53,039 nucleotides of DNA from Syntrophaceae bacterium UBA2208 (GCA_002327885.1 DCUS01000247.1:21584-74622), one strand, 5' to 3'; shown: positions 1 through 8,693, numbered from the stretch's first letter. A program made the numbers and translations. The notes: generated by a model not told the origin, from the sequence alone.

Positions 1-573
1 AAATAACTTTTGTAACCTGTTAAAGAGAGCCATCATGGACTTTTCGGAACAAGTGAAAGATCCGTCTGGAATATTCCTGATGGGACCCTAAAGATATTAG
101 CTAATACAAACGCATTAAATTGTTTGTCATTGCGAGGAGTAAGACGACGAAGCAATCCCAGAAAAGATGAGATTGCCACGCTTGCGCGGCGTAGCGCTTC
201 AACGCGCAGGCACGCCCTTTGGGCTCACAATGACAGCTTCTGTAGACCGGAAATGTAAATAATTTTTTGCTCCGCTTCATAAGCTCTTTTGAAGAGTCAC
301 CCCTCCAGTTGATAAAAATTATATTCAATCGTCCCGCTCAAAGAAACACATTCCTGTCATAGAGGATTTCGTCCTGTACAACAGGACAAATTTATATAAA
401 TCCATTAAGCCTCGGAGTGGTAAATCATATGAATTTATTGAAATAATTAAGATTGTTCTTGTCCGGTAAGATTGGCACGTTTCTTGAGATCAATATTGAT
501 TGAATCAGCTTCTGGAAAGGACTTTTTTCGGAAAGTGCCGCACTCAAATTCTTTAGAGAGGTGGGATTCGAGA
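1..573. other. Gene-poor left edge
   Basis: No convincing complete gene is seen. An open frame enters from the left edge and stops at TAA 89-91; it could be the C-terminal end of a gene outside the window, but too little is visible to say. The only structured part is the palindromic repeat at 125-235, listed separately. Minus-strand frames across the repeat are repeat sequence, not a protein. Confidence 0.5.
125..235. repeat. Palindromic MITE/REP-like repeat
   Basis: The element begins with TGTCATTGCGAGG (125-137) and ends with CTCACAATGACA (224-235), so its ends form near-perfect terminal inverted repeats. Inside are GAAGCAATCCC and GAGATTGCCACGC, which resemble a short non-coding repeat common between genes in many anaerobic bacterial genomes. 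It is about 111 bp with no coding potential. It could be a non-autonomous mobile element or a folded REP-type element. Only one copy is in the window. Confidence 0.7.
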
Positions 574-828
574 ATGATTAAAAAAGGGGACCGGGTTAAA
601 AATGATTTGAGTCAAAAGGTGTATAAAGTGAGTATGGTTAAAAAAGAATGGATACTCCTGGAAGAGGAGGATGGATTAAATCAAGTTTTAACAGGGCAAA
701 ATAGTATTGGGTTGTCTTTTCAGATGATAAAGGATGAAGACGTTCCCATAAATTTTACTCCCAAAATGAAATCCGGTGAGGGAAGGGGGAGAATTATTGA
801 AAGATTAGCAAAGATTCTACAAATATAA
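574..828 (+). CDS. Small hypothetical protein
   Basis: This 84-residue product is not recognised. The frame is open back to 472, but the ATG at 574 is preceded by GAGAGG about a dozen bases upstream, and the segment before it does not look like protein. The product starts MIKKGDRVKN, has alternating short hydrophobic and charged stretches that suggest a small beta-rich domain, and ends in a basic helix. There is no signal peptide, membrane segment or metal motif. It stops about 20 bp before the OsmC gene and may be co-transcribed with it. Confidence 0.45.
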   Translation: MIKKGDRVKNDLSQKVYKVSMVKKEWILLEEEDGLNQVLTGQNSIGLSFQMIKDEDVPINFTPKMKSGEGRGRIIERLAKILQI

Positions 829-849
829 TTCTTGCAAAAGGAGGGAAGA

Positions 850-1407
850 ATGGCAGAGCAGAAGATGGTAAACGGAATAAATGTCACCGAGTTGTTCAAC
901 ACCATCGATCTTATCAAGAAGAATCCGGATATCGCCAAATTTAAATTTCGTGCCACCAATAAATGGGTCAACAGCACCCATAATCGAGCAACGGTAAAAG
1001 ATTTTTATGGCGCCCTGAAGGAGGATCACTCCAGAAAACCAGCGGTTTATGAGCTGGATGAGCCTCCCATTCTTCTGGGTAAGAATGAAGGATCTAATCC
1101 CGTTGAATATCTTCTTGTCGCACTGTCGGGATGCCTCACCACGAGCCTCATCGCTCATGCTTCAGCAAGAGGAATAGACATAAAAGGAGTGGAGTCCAGA
1201 TATGAGGGGGATCTGGATCTCCGTGGATTTCTTGGAATATCGGAGGATGTCCCGGTGGGTTATCAAAATATTCGTGTGTACTTCAAAATCGATGCTAATG
1301 TTTCAAACGAACAGAAGGAAGACCTGGTTCGGATGGCTCAAAAATACTCACCGGTTTTCAATACGATTACAAAATCAGCTCCGGTTTCCGTGCATCTGGA
1401 TAAATAG
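850..1407 (+). CDS. OsmC family protein
   Basis: The protein has 185 residues and belongs to the OsmC/Ohr superfamily, small dimeric cytoplasmic proteins that in characterised members reduce peroxides. The diagnostic stretch NPVEYLLVALSGC is at about 83-95, giving the first conserved Cys at 95. The second redox Cys, usually in a CPV-type motif, is Ser (SPVF, about 167-170). A classical two-cysteine peroxidase cycle is therefore unlikely, as in many 'OsmC-like' proteins of unknown role. The start is ATG 850, chosen because AGGAGGG lies at 839-845; upstream ATG 832 lacks this spacing. A 178 bp gap separates it from the cytochrome gene. Confidence 0.85.
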   Translation: MAEQKMVNGINVTELFNTIDLIKKNPDIAKFKFRATNKWVNSTHNRATVKDFYGALKEDHSRKPAVYELDEPPILLGKNEGSNPVEYLLVALSGCLTTSLIAHASARGIDIKGVESRYEGDLDLRGFLGISEDVPVGYQNIRVYFKIDANVSNEQKEDLVRMAQKYSPVFNTITKSAPVSVHLDK

Positions 1408-1585
1408 GAGATAAGGATTAGGTATCTTTTCCCTGCAGGGAGCAGGCAAAGACGGATGGAAGGGAATGATAACAGATCGCTTAACCTGCTTTGTCGTAAT
1501 TTTTTTAACGAAGAAAAGGTTTAACCAAAAAATCTATTTTCGCTCAATTAGAGTATAAAAATATTCATTACCTTGGAGGGATAAA

Positions 1586-2515
1586 ATGAAAAGATATTTG
1601 GCCTCTTTCATCTCCTTCTTTTTAGTTTTTTCCTTAATTGGCTTGATTAATTATTTTCCTTATAAAAGGGCTGAAGGCAGTGAAGGCTTCGTCGGTTCCG
1701 AAACCTGCAAGGGTTGTCATGAAAATTCCTATTTGAGCTATGCTAAATCCATTCATGCCAAGAGGTCCATACCGGGCAGTCCAGGAAACAGGGATACCTG
1801 TGAGTCATGCCACGGACCGGGTGCTCAGCATGTTGAGAAGGAGGGGGAGGGCGGGGCTGCGATTTTTACTTACGGGGAGAGGATCGGGGCAAGAGATAAA
1901 TCCTCAAGATGTCTTTCATGTCACGAAGAGACGAAGCATACTGCGTTTTGGGACATGAGCAAGCATCAAGCAGCGCAAGTATCATGTGATCAATGCCATA
2001 AAGTCCATTCAATAAAGGAGAAGAATTTAAAAGCCCAGGAACCTGAATTATGCTACACCTGTCACCTCGACATAAAAGTTAAGACGAATAAACGATCACA
2101 CCATCCGATCAAGGAAGGGAAAGTAAAATGCAAGGATTGCCACAATCCCCATGGAAGCTTCGGTTTAAAAATGGTGAGAGCCGATACCTTCAATGAACTC
2201 TGTTACAATTGCCATTCCGAAAAAAGAGGACCTTATCTGTGGCAACATCCTCCCGTTGAAGAAGATTGTTTGAGTTGCCATGTCGCTCACGGAAGTAATC
2301 ATTCAAAACTTCTCCTCCGAAAAGTTCCACAACTTTGCCAGAGTTGTCATGATTTCAGCAGACATCCGGGTACGATCTATACGCAGCATGAAACCTTCCG
2401 AGGTCCGGCGGCGTCAGGGAAAAATAGAATGTTTGCCAGATCATGTTTAAATTGTCATTCAACGATCCACGGAAGTAATGCCCCTTCAGCAAGAGGGAAG
2501 ACATTTGTCAGATAG
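1586..2515 (+). CDS. Decaheme c-type cytochrome (MtrA/DmsE/PioA family)
   Basis: The protein has 309 residues with an N-terminal hydrophobic export signal (about 1-30) and exactly ten CXXCH haem-attachment motifs, the first eight at about 41, 72, 109, 134, 156, 182, 206 and 228. Family members are periplasmic electron carriers inserted into an outer-membrane beta-barrel, passing electrons to or from the cell surface. The length matches MtrA-type proteins, which are about 300-330 residues. The start has TTGGAGGG just upstream. The next gene, 11 bp downstream, encodes the matching barrel, which supports a porin-cytochrome unit. No gene for an outer-face MtrC-type cytochrome is present in the window. 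Confidence 0.92.
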   Translation: MKRYLASFISFFLVFSLIGLINYFPYKRAEGSEGFVGSETCKGCHENSYLSYAKSIHAKRSIPGSPGNRDTCESCHGPGAQHVEKEGEGGAAIFTYGERIGARDKSSRCLSCHEETKHTAFWDMSKHQAAQVSCDQCHKVHSIKEKNLKAQEPELCYTCHLDIKVKTNKRSHHPIKEGKVKCKDCHNPHGSFGLKMVRADTFNELCYNCHSEKRGPYLWQHPPVEEDCLSCHVAHGSNHSKLLLRKVPQLCQSCHDFSRHPGTIYTQHETFRGPAASGKNRMFARSCLNCHSTIHGSNAPSARGKTFVR

Positions 2516-2526
2516 GAGGGAAGCCC

Positions 2527-4644
2527 ATGCAGTCAAAAATAATCATACTTGTAGTCGTCGTCAGCTTCTTGTTATCTTTTACCGCCCTTGCTGAGGAAGA
2601 AGGACTGATAGAAGGATTAGAAGGGAGCATCACACTGGAAGGAAGAATCGGCAATATTGCAGGGGATAAGGCAAAATTTAACGAATATCGTGACATCAAA
2701 GATGGCTTCGGCCTCTACAGCAAAATACGTCTTCGCTATGACACAGAAAAATATTTTTTAAACTTCAAATCAAATGACATCGGATACGACACGCAGTCTT
2801 ACCGGCTAGACGGGGGCCGGTGGGGGAAGTTTAAAATCTATTTTGATTATCATGAGATCCCCCATCACTTTACGTTTGATGCGAGAAGCTTTTATGCAGG
2901 GGTGGGTGGTAATATTCTGACTTACCCCACCCATCCTCCAAGCACCCATCTCAGCACCTGGGACGATTTTGACTATTCCATTGAACGAAGACATTTTGGC
3001 GGTGGTTTTAAATGGGAGTTTTTTAAACCCTTTTTTTTCGATGTTTCCGCCTTCAGGGAAGAAAGGGAGGGAATCTTTCCGGTCGGAGTCGCTGGAACGA
3101 CACCGGGGGGGATTGCCATCGAACTCCCCGAACCGATCGATTTTACAACCAATACAATCAAACTCGAAACAGGTTATACGAAGAATCCTCTCTTTTTGTC
3201 GCTGGGTCTCTTTTTTAGTCAATTTGAAAATGATCATAATACTCTTTTCTTTCGAAATCCTTCGACCGTCAACACCGCCTCTACCATGGATGCCTTTACT
3301 TTACCCCCTGACAATCAATACTATAAACTTGCTTTTAAAGGCTCCCTGAAACTCCCCCTAAGAAGTCGATTTAATATGAATCTTGGTTTTTCGAGAGCGA
3401 ACTCAGAGGCTGATCTTTTCAATTCATACGTTGCCAATGTCGCTGGAGGTAGGACGGGGATTACCATCAGCGACCTTTCCTTCAAAGGTAAAATGGAGAC
3501 CCAAAATTATAATTTCGTTTTTACCTCAAATCCTCTTTCTTTTCTTGACGGGAAGATTTTCTACAGACATTACAGATTGGATAACAAATCTGACAAAATC
3601 ATCACCATGGATGATACCGATACTTTTATAAACCACCTCTTCGATTACAAGAAGGATAAGGCTGGTTTAGAATTACGTTTTAGACTTCCCATGAAACTCC
3701 ACCTCACGGGGGCCTACCATCATGTTCGTACGGAAAGGGAGCGGGAAGATATACCTAAAAACAAAGATAATATCTTGTCAATTGATTTGAGATGGGCCGG
3801 CATAGATTTTATGATAGCAAAAGTTGGGTTTGAAAAACTGTATCGGGACGCAAAATTTAACACAGTAAGAGATCCCCTTGATTTTCCTAATATTGAGACT
3901 TTTCTCAGGCGCTATGATGCAGCCGAACAGGACAGGGACACCTATAAAGTATCTGTTGACCTTTCTCCGATAGAAAACCTGAATTTTGGCATCGAGTATA
4001 AGCATAAGGAAATAGATTACAAGAAAACCATTTTAGGGCTGCAAAAAGAGAAGAGGGATGGAATTGATTTGGATGCGGACTATACCGCTGGGAAGTATGC
4101 AAGAATATTCGGTTACTTTTTATACGAGAGAATTAAAAACAGTCAATTTCAGAGACAGTTCGTTCCAGCTGACTCTCCTAACCCGGTCAGCCCGCCGACT
4201 TCAAGTGCCTTCAACTGGGACGTGACCCAGAAGGATGGAGAATACGATTATGGGATTGGGACAGAAATTTTTATTATTCCCAATAAATTGACCTTGACTC
4301 TTCAACATGATTATGTGAGATCGAATGGATCTGCCGATTTTACATACTTTCTGGGGGCCAATCCACTTCCAGCTGGAAGGACACAGGATAATATTGATAT
4401 CTCGGATTGGGATGACTACAGATTAAAATCATATATGATTAAAGCGACTTATAAGGCTACAAAAAGATTCTCATTCTCGTTGGGATATGCCTATGAAAAA
4501 TTCCGGTATAAAGATGCCCAGTTGGACGGTTACCAGTTTGTCCCAGCAATTTCGGGCACCAACGGAGCCTATCTGACAGGAGCCTATAAAGACCCATCCT
4601 ATAGTGGAAGTATTGTCTTTCTGGGAGTGAGCTATAAGTTTTAA
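2527..4644 (+). CDS. MtrB/PioB family outer-membrane beta-barrel
   Basis: The protein has 705 residues and starts with a signal peptide (about 1-22, cleavage after FTALA). The rest is rich in alternating aromatic/polar beta-strands, with a terminal Phe (GVSYKF) typical of outer-membrane barrels. In the MtrB/PioB family the barrel sheathes a decaheme cytochrome so that electrons cross the outer membrane. The gene follows the decaheme cytochrome after 11 bp with AGGAGGG at the start, so the two are almost certainly one operon. The CXXC pair near the N-terminus of some Shewanella homologues is not visible here. Confidence 0.88.
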   Translation: MQSKIIILVVVVSFLLSFTALAEEEGLIEGLEGSITLEGRIGNIAGDKAKFNEYRDIKDGFGLYSKIRLRYDTEKYFLNFKSNDIGYDTQSYRLDGGRWGKFKIYFDYHEIPHHFTFDARSFYAGVGGNILTYPTHPPSTHLSTWDDFDYSIERRHFGGGFKWEFFKPFFFDVSAFREEREGIFPVGVAGTTPGGIAIELPEPIDFTTNTIKLETGYTKNPLFLSLGLFFSQFENDHNTLFFRNPSTVNTASTMDAFTLPPDNQYYKLAFKGSLKLPLRSRFNMNLGFSRANSEADLFNSYVANVAGGRTGITISDLSFKGKMETQNYNFVFTSNPLSFLDGKIFYRHYRLDNKSDKIITMDDTDTFINHLFDYKKDKAGLELRFRLPMKLHLTGAYHHVRTEREREDIPKNKDNILSIDLRWAGIDFMIAKVGFEKLYRDAKFNTVRDPLDFPNIETFLRRYDAAEQDRDTYKVSVDLSPIENLNFGIEYKHKEIDYKKTILGLQKEKRDGIDLDADYTAGKYARIFGYFLYERIKNSQFQRQFVPADSPNPVSPPTSSAFNWDVTQKDGEYDYGIGTEIFIIPNKLTLTLQHDYVRSNGSADFTYFLGANPLPAGRTQDNIDISDWDDYRLKSYMIKATYKATKRFSFSLGYAYEKFRYKDAQLDGYQFVPAISGTNGAYLTGAYKDPSYSGSIVFLGVSYKF

Positions 4645-5156
4645 ATATTCCATAAGATCCCGTTGGTTGTGTATGCAATGATTACCGAAAGCAATAAATA
4701 GGTACCATTGAGAATCATTTTTACCGCCCACTCGCCCCAAAAGGATGGGGCTCCTTCGAGACACGGAGGACACGGAGAAGGAGACTTTTATGGAAAATCG
4801 GGAGAGTCCGATTTTCCATAAGTTTTCACGCCTTTGGCCACACACTACCCCAAAAGAGGGGCGGAAATATTTTTGTTTGTCGGGAGATACCGACAAACAA
4901 AAGTTCTTTTCTCTGCGACCTCCGTGCCTCGGTGGTGAAAGCAAGCAATTTTATGCTCTCCTTAATAAAATAAGTCGAAGTGGTCTCCCTTTGAAACCTT
5001 GAAAAGAGGATTAATAGAATCTCCCACCATTTTATTTGCTTGATCCTTTAACAAATTTCTGTGATAGTATTTATCGGGTAAAGCCTTGAAAGATATCGAC
5101 AACAAAAATGAAGAGGAAAAGCTGTTTAATAAAGTTTGAACAACGGAGGGTGCTTT
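4645..5156. other. Intergenic region with palindromic element and weak promoter
   Basis: There is no gene here. The stretch holds the composite palindromic element at 4755-4940. It also has a possible promoter for the downstream stress protein: TTGATC at 5040-5045 and GATAGT at 5063-5068, 17 bp apart, each 4/6 to sigma-70 consensus. The 85-codon open frame across the element is repeat sequence. Confidence 0.5.
4755..4940. repeat. Composite palindromic repeat (MITE-like)
   Basis: The outer ends are imperfect inverted repeats: GACACGGAGGACACGGAG on the left and CCTCCGTGCCTCGGTGGTG on the right. Inside are two perfect hairpins: a 14-bp arm at 4788-4801 pairing with 4808-4821, and a 13-bp arm at 4871-4883 pairing with 4890-4902. 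The ends resemble a 'CACGGAGG' repeat scattered through many environmental bacterial genomes. A non-autonomous mobile element or a structured repeat is likely; no transposase is present. Confidence 0.6.
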
Positions 5157-5582
5157 ATGGAGAAAATTGAAAAAATTTTGGTCCCCTTGGATGGTTCGAA
5201 TTGTGCGGAAAATGTTTTTCCAAAAGTTGAAAAATTAGCCACGGATTTGAAAGCCACTCTTGTTCTTTTGCGTGTCGCCTATGCTCATGTTTTCCCGGGG
5301 GTGGATCCCACTGATGCTGAGGTAAAGGTCGTCCGGGAGGCAGAGGAATATCTAAGTAGAATGAAAGAGGGGCTGGAAGCAAAGGGGGTCAAGGTGGAGA
5401 CCCATGTTCGTTATGGCCATGATGCGGAAGAGATCCTGGATCATGCCGCACAAAAGGACATTGATTTAATTGCGATGACCACCCATGGGAGAAGTGGAAT
5501 CAAACGATTTCTTCTTGGAAGCGTGGCAGAAAAAGTGCTTCGCTATTCCCCCAAACCTATCTTTCTTGTTCGTTGCACTTAA
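5157..5582 (+). CDS. Universal stress protein (UspA family)
   Basis: The protein has 141 residues and is a single-domain UspA-fold nucleotide-binding protein. The N-terminal strand KILVPLDGS (about 6-14) and the C-terminal ATP-binding signature G-x2-G-x9-G-S (THGRSGIKRFLLGS) are both present, so ATP binding is expected. Such proteins are dimeric cytoplasmic factors induced under stress or growth arrest. The start is ATG 5157 with GGAGGG at 5145-5150; an upstream in-frame ATG at 5136 is less well placed. It is separated from the barrel gene by a repeat-containing region and so probably has its own promoter. Confidence 0.93.
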   Translation: MEKIEKILVPLDGSNCAENVFPKVEKLATDLKATLVLLRVAYAHVFPGVDPTDAEVKVVREAEEYLSRMKEGLEAKGVKVETHVRYGHDAEEILDHAAQKDIDLIAMTTHGRSGIKRFLLGSVAEKVLRYSPKPIFLVRCT

Positions 5583-5654
5583 AAAGGTAGCCGCTTTTAA
5601 TACGACATCCAAAGATCTTAACAGGAAATTGTTGAAAGAGGGGGAAGAGGAAGG

Positions 5655-6416
5655 ATGATGAATCGGGATCGGCTTAAGAAACTAGCTGCGGAGGAGCGAT
5701 TCATCCCGGGCATTTACAACTACTGTGACCGATGGTGCGAGCGTTGTCCGCAGACCTCCCACTGCCTGAATTTTTCACTCTCGGAGGAGGAGTTCTCGGA
5801 CCCCGAAACAAAGGATATTCGAAATAAGGCATTCTGGAATAAATTATCAGGAATCCTTGGGGAAACCATGGAACTGCTTAGGGAAAGTGCGAAAGAATGG
5901 GGCGTAGACCTCGAAACTTTAGATTCAACGGGCGACATAGAAAATTTAAGGCTGAAGAATAGGGCGGCGGAAAACCATCTCCTTTGCCGGGCCGCTAAAA
6001 GTTACACCGACATGGCGAAAGATTGGTTTGAGGGGAGAGAAACACTCCTTCTTGAAACCGCAGCTGCCGCAAGAGAGGGAGTAAGTCTTGAGGAGGCCAT
6101 CGAGGTCATCCGGTGGTACCAATATTTTATCAGCGCTAAAGTCATGCGAGCCGTCCGAGGAAAGATCGATGAGGAAGAAGAAAGGTTCGATGAATTTCCA
6201 AGTGATTCGGATGGCTCAGCCAAAATTGCGCTGATCGCCATGGACCGCTCGATCTCTGCCTGGGCGGTAATTCGCCATTATGCCGGCGATGATGATGAGA
6301 GGGTGATGGAAATCATTGTTTTTCTCGACGGTTTGAAACAAGCAATGGAGAAAACATTTCCCAATGCAAGGTCATTTATTCGGCCCGGATTTGACAGAGT
6401 CGATCAAAATCAATAG
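5655..6416 (+). CDS. Conserved-looking protein with N-terminal Cys cluster, function unknown
   Basis: The protein has 253 residues and I cannot assign a function. Near the N-terminus four cysteines lie close together (C24, C28, C31, C37, in YCDRWCERC...HC), a spacing that suggests a bound metal, probably Zn or an Fe-S cluster. The rest is acidic and predicted helical, with several Trp and Glu/Asp-rich stretches. There is no signal peptide or membrane segment. GGGGAAGAGGAAGG lies directly upstream; ATG 5655 and ATG 5658 are both possible starts. It follows the stress protein by 72 bp and may share its transcript. Confidence 0.7.
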   Translation: MMNRDRLKKLAAEERFIPGIYNYCDRWCERCPQTSHCLNFSLSEEEFSDPETKDIRNKAFWNKLSGILGETMELLRESAKEWGVDLETLDSTGDIENLRLKNRAAENHLLCRAAKSYTDMAKDWFEGRETLLLETAAAAREGVSLEEAIEVIRWYQYFISAKVMRAVRGKIDEEEERFDEFPSDSDGSAKIALIAMDRSISAWAVIRHYAGDDDERVMEIIVFLDGLKQAMEKTFPNARSFIRPGFDRVDQNQ

Positions 6417-6470
6417 CTGGCTATAACGGGTTCCGATTTTTTATTGGAGAATCCAAAAGAGGAGGGTTTT

Positions 6471-6569
6471 ATGAAAGATAAAAGCAGGGGGTTAAAGGAA
6501 GGCAAGAAAGCGCCCCAGAAAAGCCTGAAAGAAAAAAGAAAGATGAAGAAGGAAAAGAAAAACAGGTAA
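6471..6569 (+). CDS. Very small lysine-rich protein (32 aa)
   Basis: An ATG at 6471 is preceded by GGAGGG at 6461-6466 with ideal spacing and opens a 32-codon frame ending TAA 6567-6569. The product is extremely basic (about half Lys/Arg) with no hydrophobic core and should be disordered; it may bind nucleic acid or ribosomes, but that is a guess. It lies 54 bp after the Cys-cluster gene. The strong ribosome binding site is the main reason to believe it is translated. Confidence 0.55.
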   Translation: MKDKSRGLKEGKKAPQKSLKEKRKMKKEKKNR

Positions 6570-6619
6570 GTGTGGACTCTGTGCCACACTCAATGAATTG
6601 TTGACGGTTCAAGAATTTG

Positions 6620-6985
6620 GTCAGCCTTCGTTTATTCAATATATTTGCCTTGGGGGGACCAGAATATTAGAGTTTTTCAAAGTAGCCGCTGGAAGAGATG
6701 ATGAAAACAGGTTAGAGGGTTTAGAATTTACAGGGACTCTTCAATTTTAAAGGAGGACTAACAGGGAAAAAGGATTGTTTACCTGGCCGGGTTGGGGAGG
6801 AGCCTATCCACAGTGGTCCTGTAAAAGGAAAAGTGGTTGAGCCCAATAAGAAACTCCCCCAATACTATCAACTCAGCGGTTGGGATAAAGAAAGAGTCCC
6901 GATAAAGAAAAAAGAGGGTAGCTTGGATTGGAGTAATGAATTCTTCAGGAACTTAAGAACTATAGCTTTAGGACAGATCCTTTAG
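6620..6985 (+). pseudogene. Decayed aldehyde:ferredoxin oxidoreductase C-terminus
   Basis: The stretch has no usable start, and conceptual translation in two frames recovers the C-terminal part of a tungsten aldehyde:ferredoxin oxidoreductase. One frame gives ILEFFKVAAGRD. The next gives NLQGLFNFKGGLTGKKD, DCLPGRVGEEPIHSGPVKGK and QYYQLSGWDKERVPI, ending at TAG 6983-6985. These match the family's end, where an 'R..G.tR.DD.LP' segment is followed by a 'YY...GWD...G.P' segment, as in the intact paralogue at 18168. Internal stops lie at 6710-6724. About 100 residues remain of a protein of some 600. It sits just before an FAD oxidoreductase, suggesting a lost partner. Confidence 0.7.
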
Positions 6986-7028
6986 TCTTAAGCATTGCGA
7001 GCCTGAGGGGCTGTCCTCCTCATCATAA

Positions 7029-8309
7029 ATGGAGCAAGAAATGATAAGGAAGAAAAAGAAACGTATTGTCATCATTGGAAACAGTGCCGCAGGGCTTTCG
7101 GCTTTGGAGGCTTTTAGGAGGAAAGACCAGAACTCAGCGATAGTTATAATCGATCAAGAACCACACTTGGCATACTCTCGAGTCATTACTCCGTACTTTA
7201 TTATGGGAGAGATCAAAAAAGAGGGAGGGCTATTTTTAAAGACAGAAACATTTTACAAGGACTTGAATGTGAATACCCTCTTTGGGGAAAAGGTCTTGTC
7301 TATTGATGTTCAGTCGCGGAAAGTCGTTTTAGATGATGGGAAGAAGGAGCCTTTTGATCTCCTCCTTATCGCCACTGGTGCTTCTCCCACTCGCCCAAAA
7401 ATCGAGGGGAGAATCGAGAAAGATATTTACGTATTAAGAAGTCTTTCTGATGCCAAACAACTAAAAAAAGTAAAAGGAAAAGCCCGGAACTTCCTTTTTC
7501 TTGGTGCGGGATTAGTTTCCCTTCAAACGCTTCAAGCATTATATACATCAAAGGGAGAATACACCCTTGTAGTCAAATCGGATCACATCTTATCAAAAAC
7601 ACTCGATTACGAGGCCTCTCAAATAGTTGAAAGACATCTGGTAAAAAGGGGCATTAGGATCATTAAGGAGAAGGATGTTGTCCGATTGAAGGGAATGAAC
7701 GGATCGAAAATAGCTACTCTTACCCACGGGGAGCAGATCGAAACCGATCTTATCTTTGCAGGCAAGGGAGTGAGACCGAATATGGATTTTCTTGATGGGG
7801 GTGGTGTTAAGATACAGAATGGAATTTTGGTCAATGAGTATATGGAAACCAATGAAGAGGGTATTTATGCTGCAGGTGATGTGGCTCAAGCACCTGATTT
7901 CTTCTCAGCCGAAAAGGTTAATTATGGCCTTTGGCCTTCTGCCGTAGAACAAGGGGAAATTGTCGGTAAGAACATGGCTGGTCTGAAAGAAATTTATTCC
8001 GGAAATTTAAGAATGAATGTCACCCAAATTTTCTCGATGCCTATTGTATCTATCGGTGATTTCGGATCGATGAGAGTCAGTGAAACTCTGATCAAAAAGG
8101 ATGAGAAAAATAGTATTTACCGAAAAATCTGTATTGATCAGAATGGAGCCTTAATTGGTGCCATTTTGATCAATCGGATAGAAGACTTGGGTATTATTCA
8201 CGGACTCATCAGAGCGAGAAAAAATGTTGACCTATTGTCTAAATCAATGTGGGAATCTCCGACGAGCTATGTATCCGTTTACAAGAATATTATGGAGGGA
8301 AAACTCTAA
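7029..8309 (+). CDS. FAD-dependent NAD(P)H oxidoreductase
   Basis: The protein has 426 residues and is a two-dinucleotide-fold flavoprotein of the pyridine nucleotide-disulfide oxidoreductase superfamily. It has an N-terminal FAD fold (IVIIGNSAAGL, about 13-23), the LLIATGASPTRP stretch, a second Rossmann fold for NAD(P)H (FLFLGAGLVSL, near 160) and the FAD-binding GIYAAGDVAQAP near 280. No CXXC redox pair is visible, so it more likely passes electrons to a separate protein, like the rubredoxin-reductase or NirB-type members, than reduces a disulfide. It lies directly downstream of the dead AOR, and similar flavoproteins partner AORs. ATG 7029 and ATG 7041 are both possible starts. Confidence 0.85.
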   Translation: MEQEMIRKKKKRIVIIGNSAAGLSALEAFRRKDQNSAIVIIDQEPHLAYSRVITPYFIMGEIKKEGGLFLKTETFYKDLNVNTLFGEKVLSIDVQSRKVVLDDGKKEPFDLLLIATGASPTRPKIEGRIEKDIYVLRSLSDAKQLKKVKGKARNFLFLGAGLVSLQTLQALYTSKGEYTLVVKSDHILSKTLDYEASQIVERHLVKRGIRIIKEKDVVRLKGMNGSKIATLTHGEQIETDLIFAGKGVRPNMDFLDGGGVKIQNGILVNEYMETNEEGIYAAGDVAQAPDFFSAEKVNYGLWPSAVEQGEIVGKNMAGLKEIYSGNLRMNVTQIFSMPIVSIGDFGSMRVSETLIKKDEKNSIYRKICIDQNGALIGAILINRIEDLGIIHGLIRARKNVDLLSKSMWESPTSYVSVYKNIMEGKL

Positions 8310-8693
8310 GTTTTTAAGTGAAGGAGTTAAATTTAAAATTTAGAAGGGTAAATAAATATTTATAAAATTGAAAGAAAAAATTGGTTCTCTTGAATCGGCT
8401 ATGGTTGTAAGCCAGTTTATCGGACGTCGGGTAGGAATTGTTGGAGTTCGAGCTGGGGGAAGATCGAAAAATAACCCTCAAGAACCCCAAGAGCGGAAAG
8501 GAGCAGCAACTTAGTTCCGGGTTATCCCTTACACCTCCCTCCGGCTACACGGACGAACTGCCGAACTCCTGGGGTTGGACTTTAACCAACAAGTCATACG
8601 TTTTATACGGCATACCCTATGAATGTTAACTATGGCCCAACCTTGGCAGATAACGATTACTGGCAGAAAGTAAGCGTAACGCTTGTTTGGATT
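8310..8693. other. Intergenic region, possible gene fragment
   Basis: The first half is very AT-rich. From about 8438 a TTG-initiated 63-codon frame runs to TAA 8627-8629 (product begins LEFELGEDRKITLKNPKSGK and ends GIPYEC). It has no ribosome binding site and I cannot place it in a family; the composition looks like protein, so it may be a remnant of a lost gene. No hairpin strong enough for a terminator was seen. Confidence 0.3.

Noticed and set aside
125..235. Possible CRISPR repeat or tRNA-like fold
   Set aside because: Only one unit with inverted, not direct, repetition and no spacers; no acceptor or anticodon structure. It fits a MITE/REP element.
1432..1441. CCCTGCAGGG palindrome
   Set aside because: Ten bases only, with no repeat, promoter or loop; expected by chance in this length.
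4745..5002. 85-codon plus-strand open frame
   Set aside because: It runs through both hairpins and the inverted ends of a repeat element; the frame is incidental and has no ribosome binding site.
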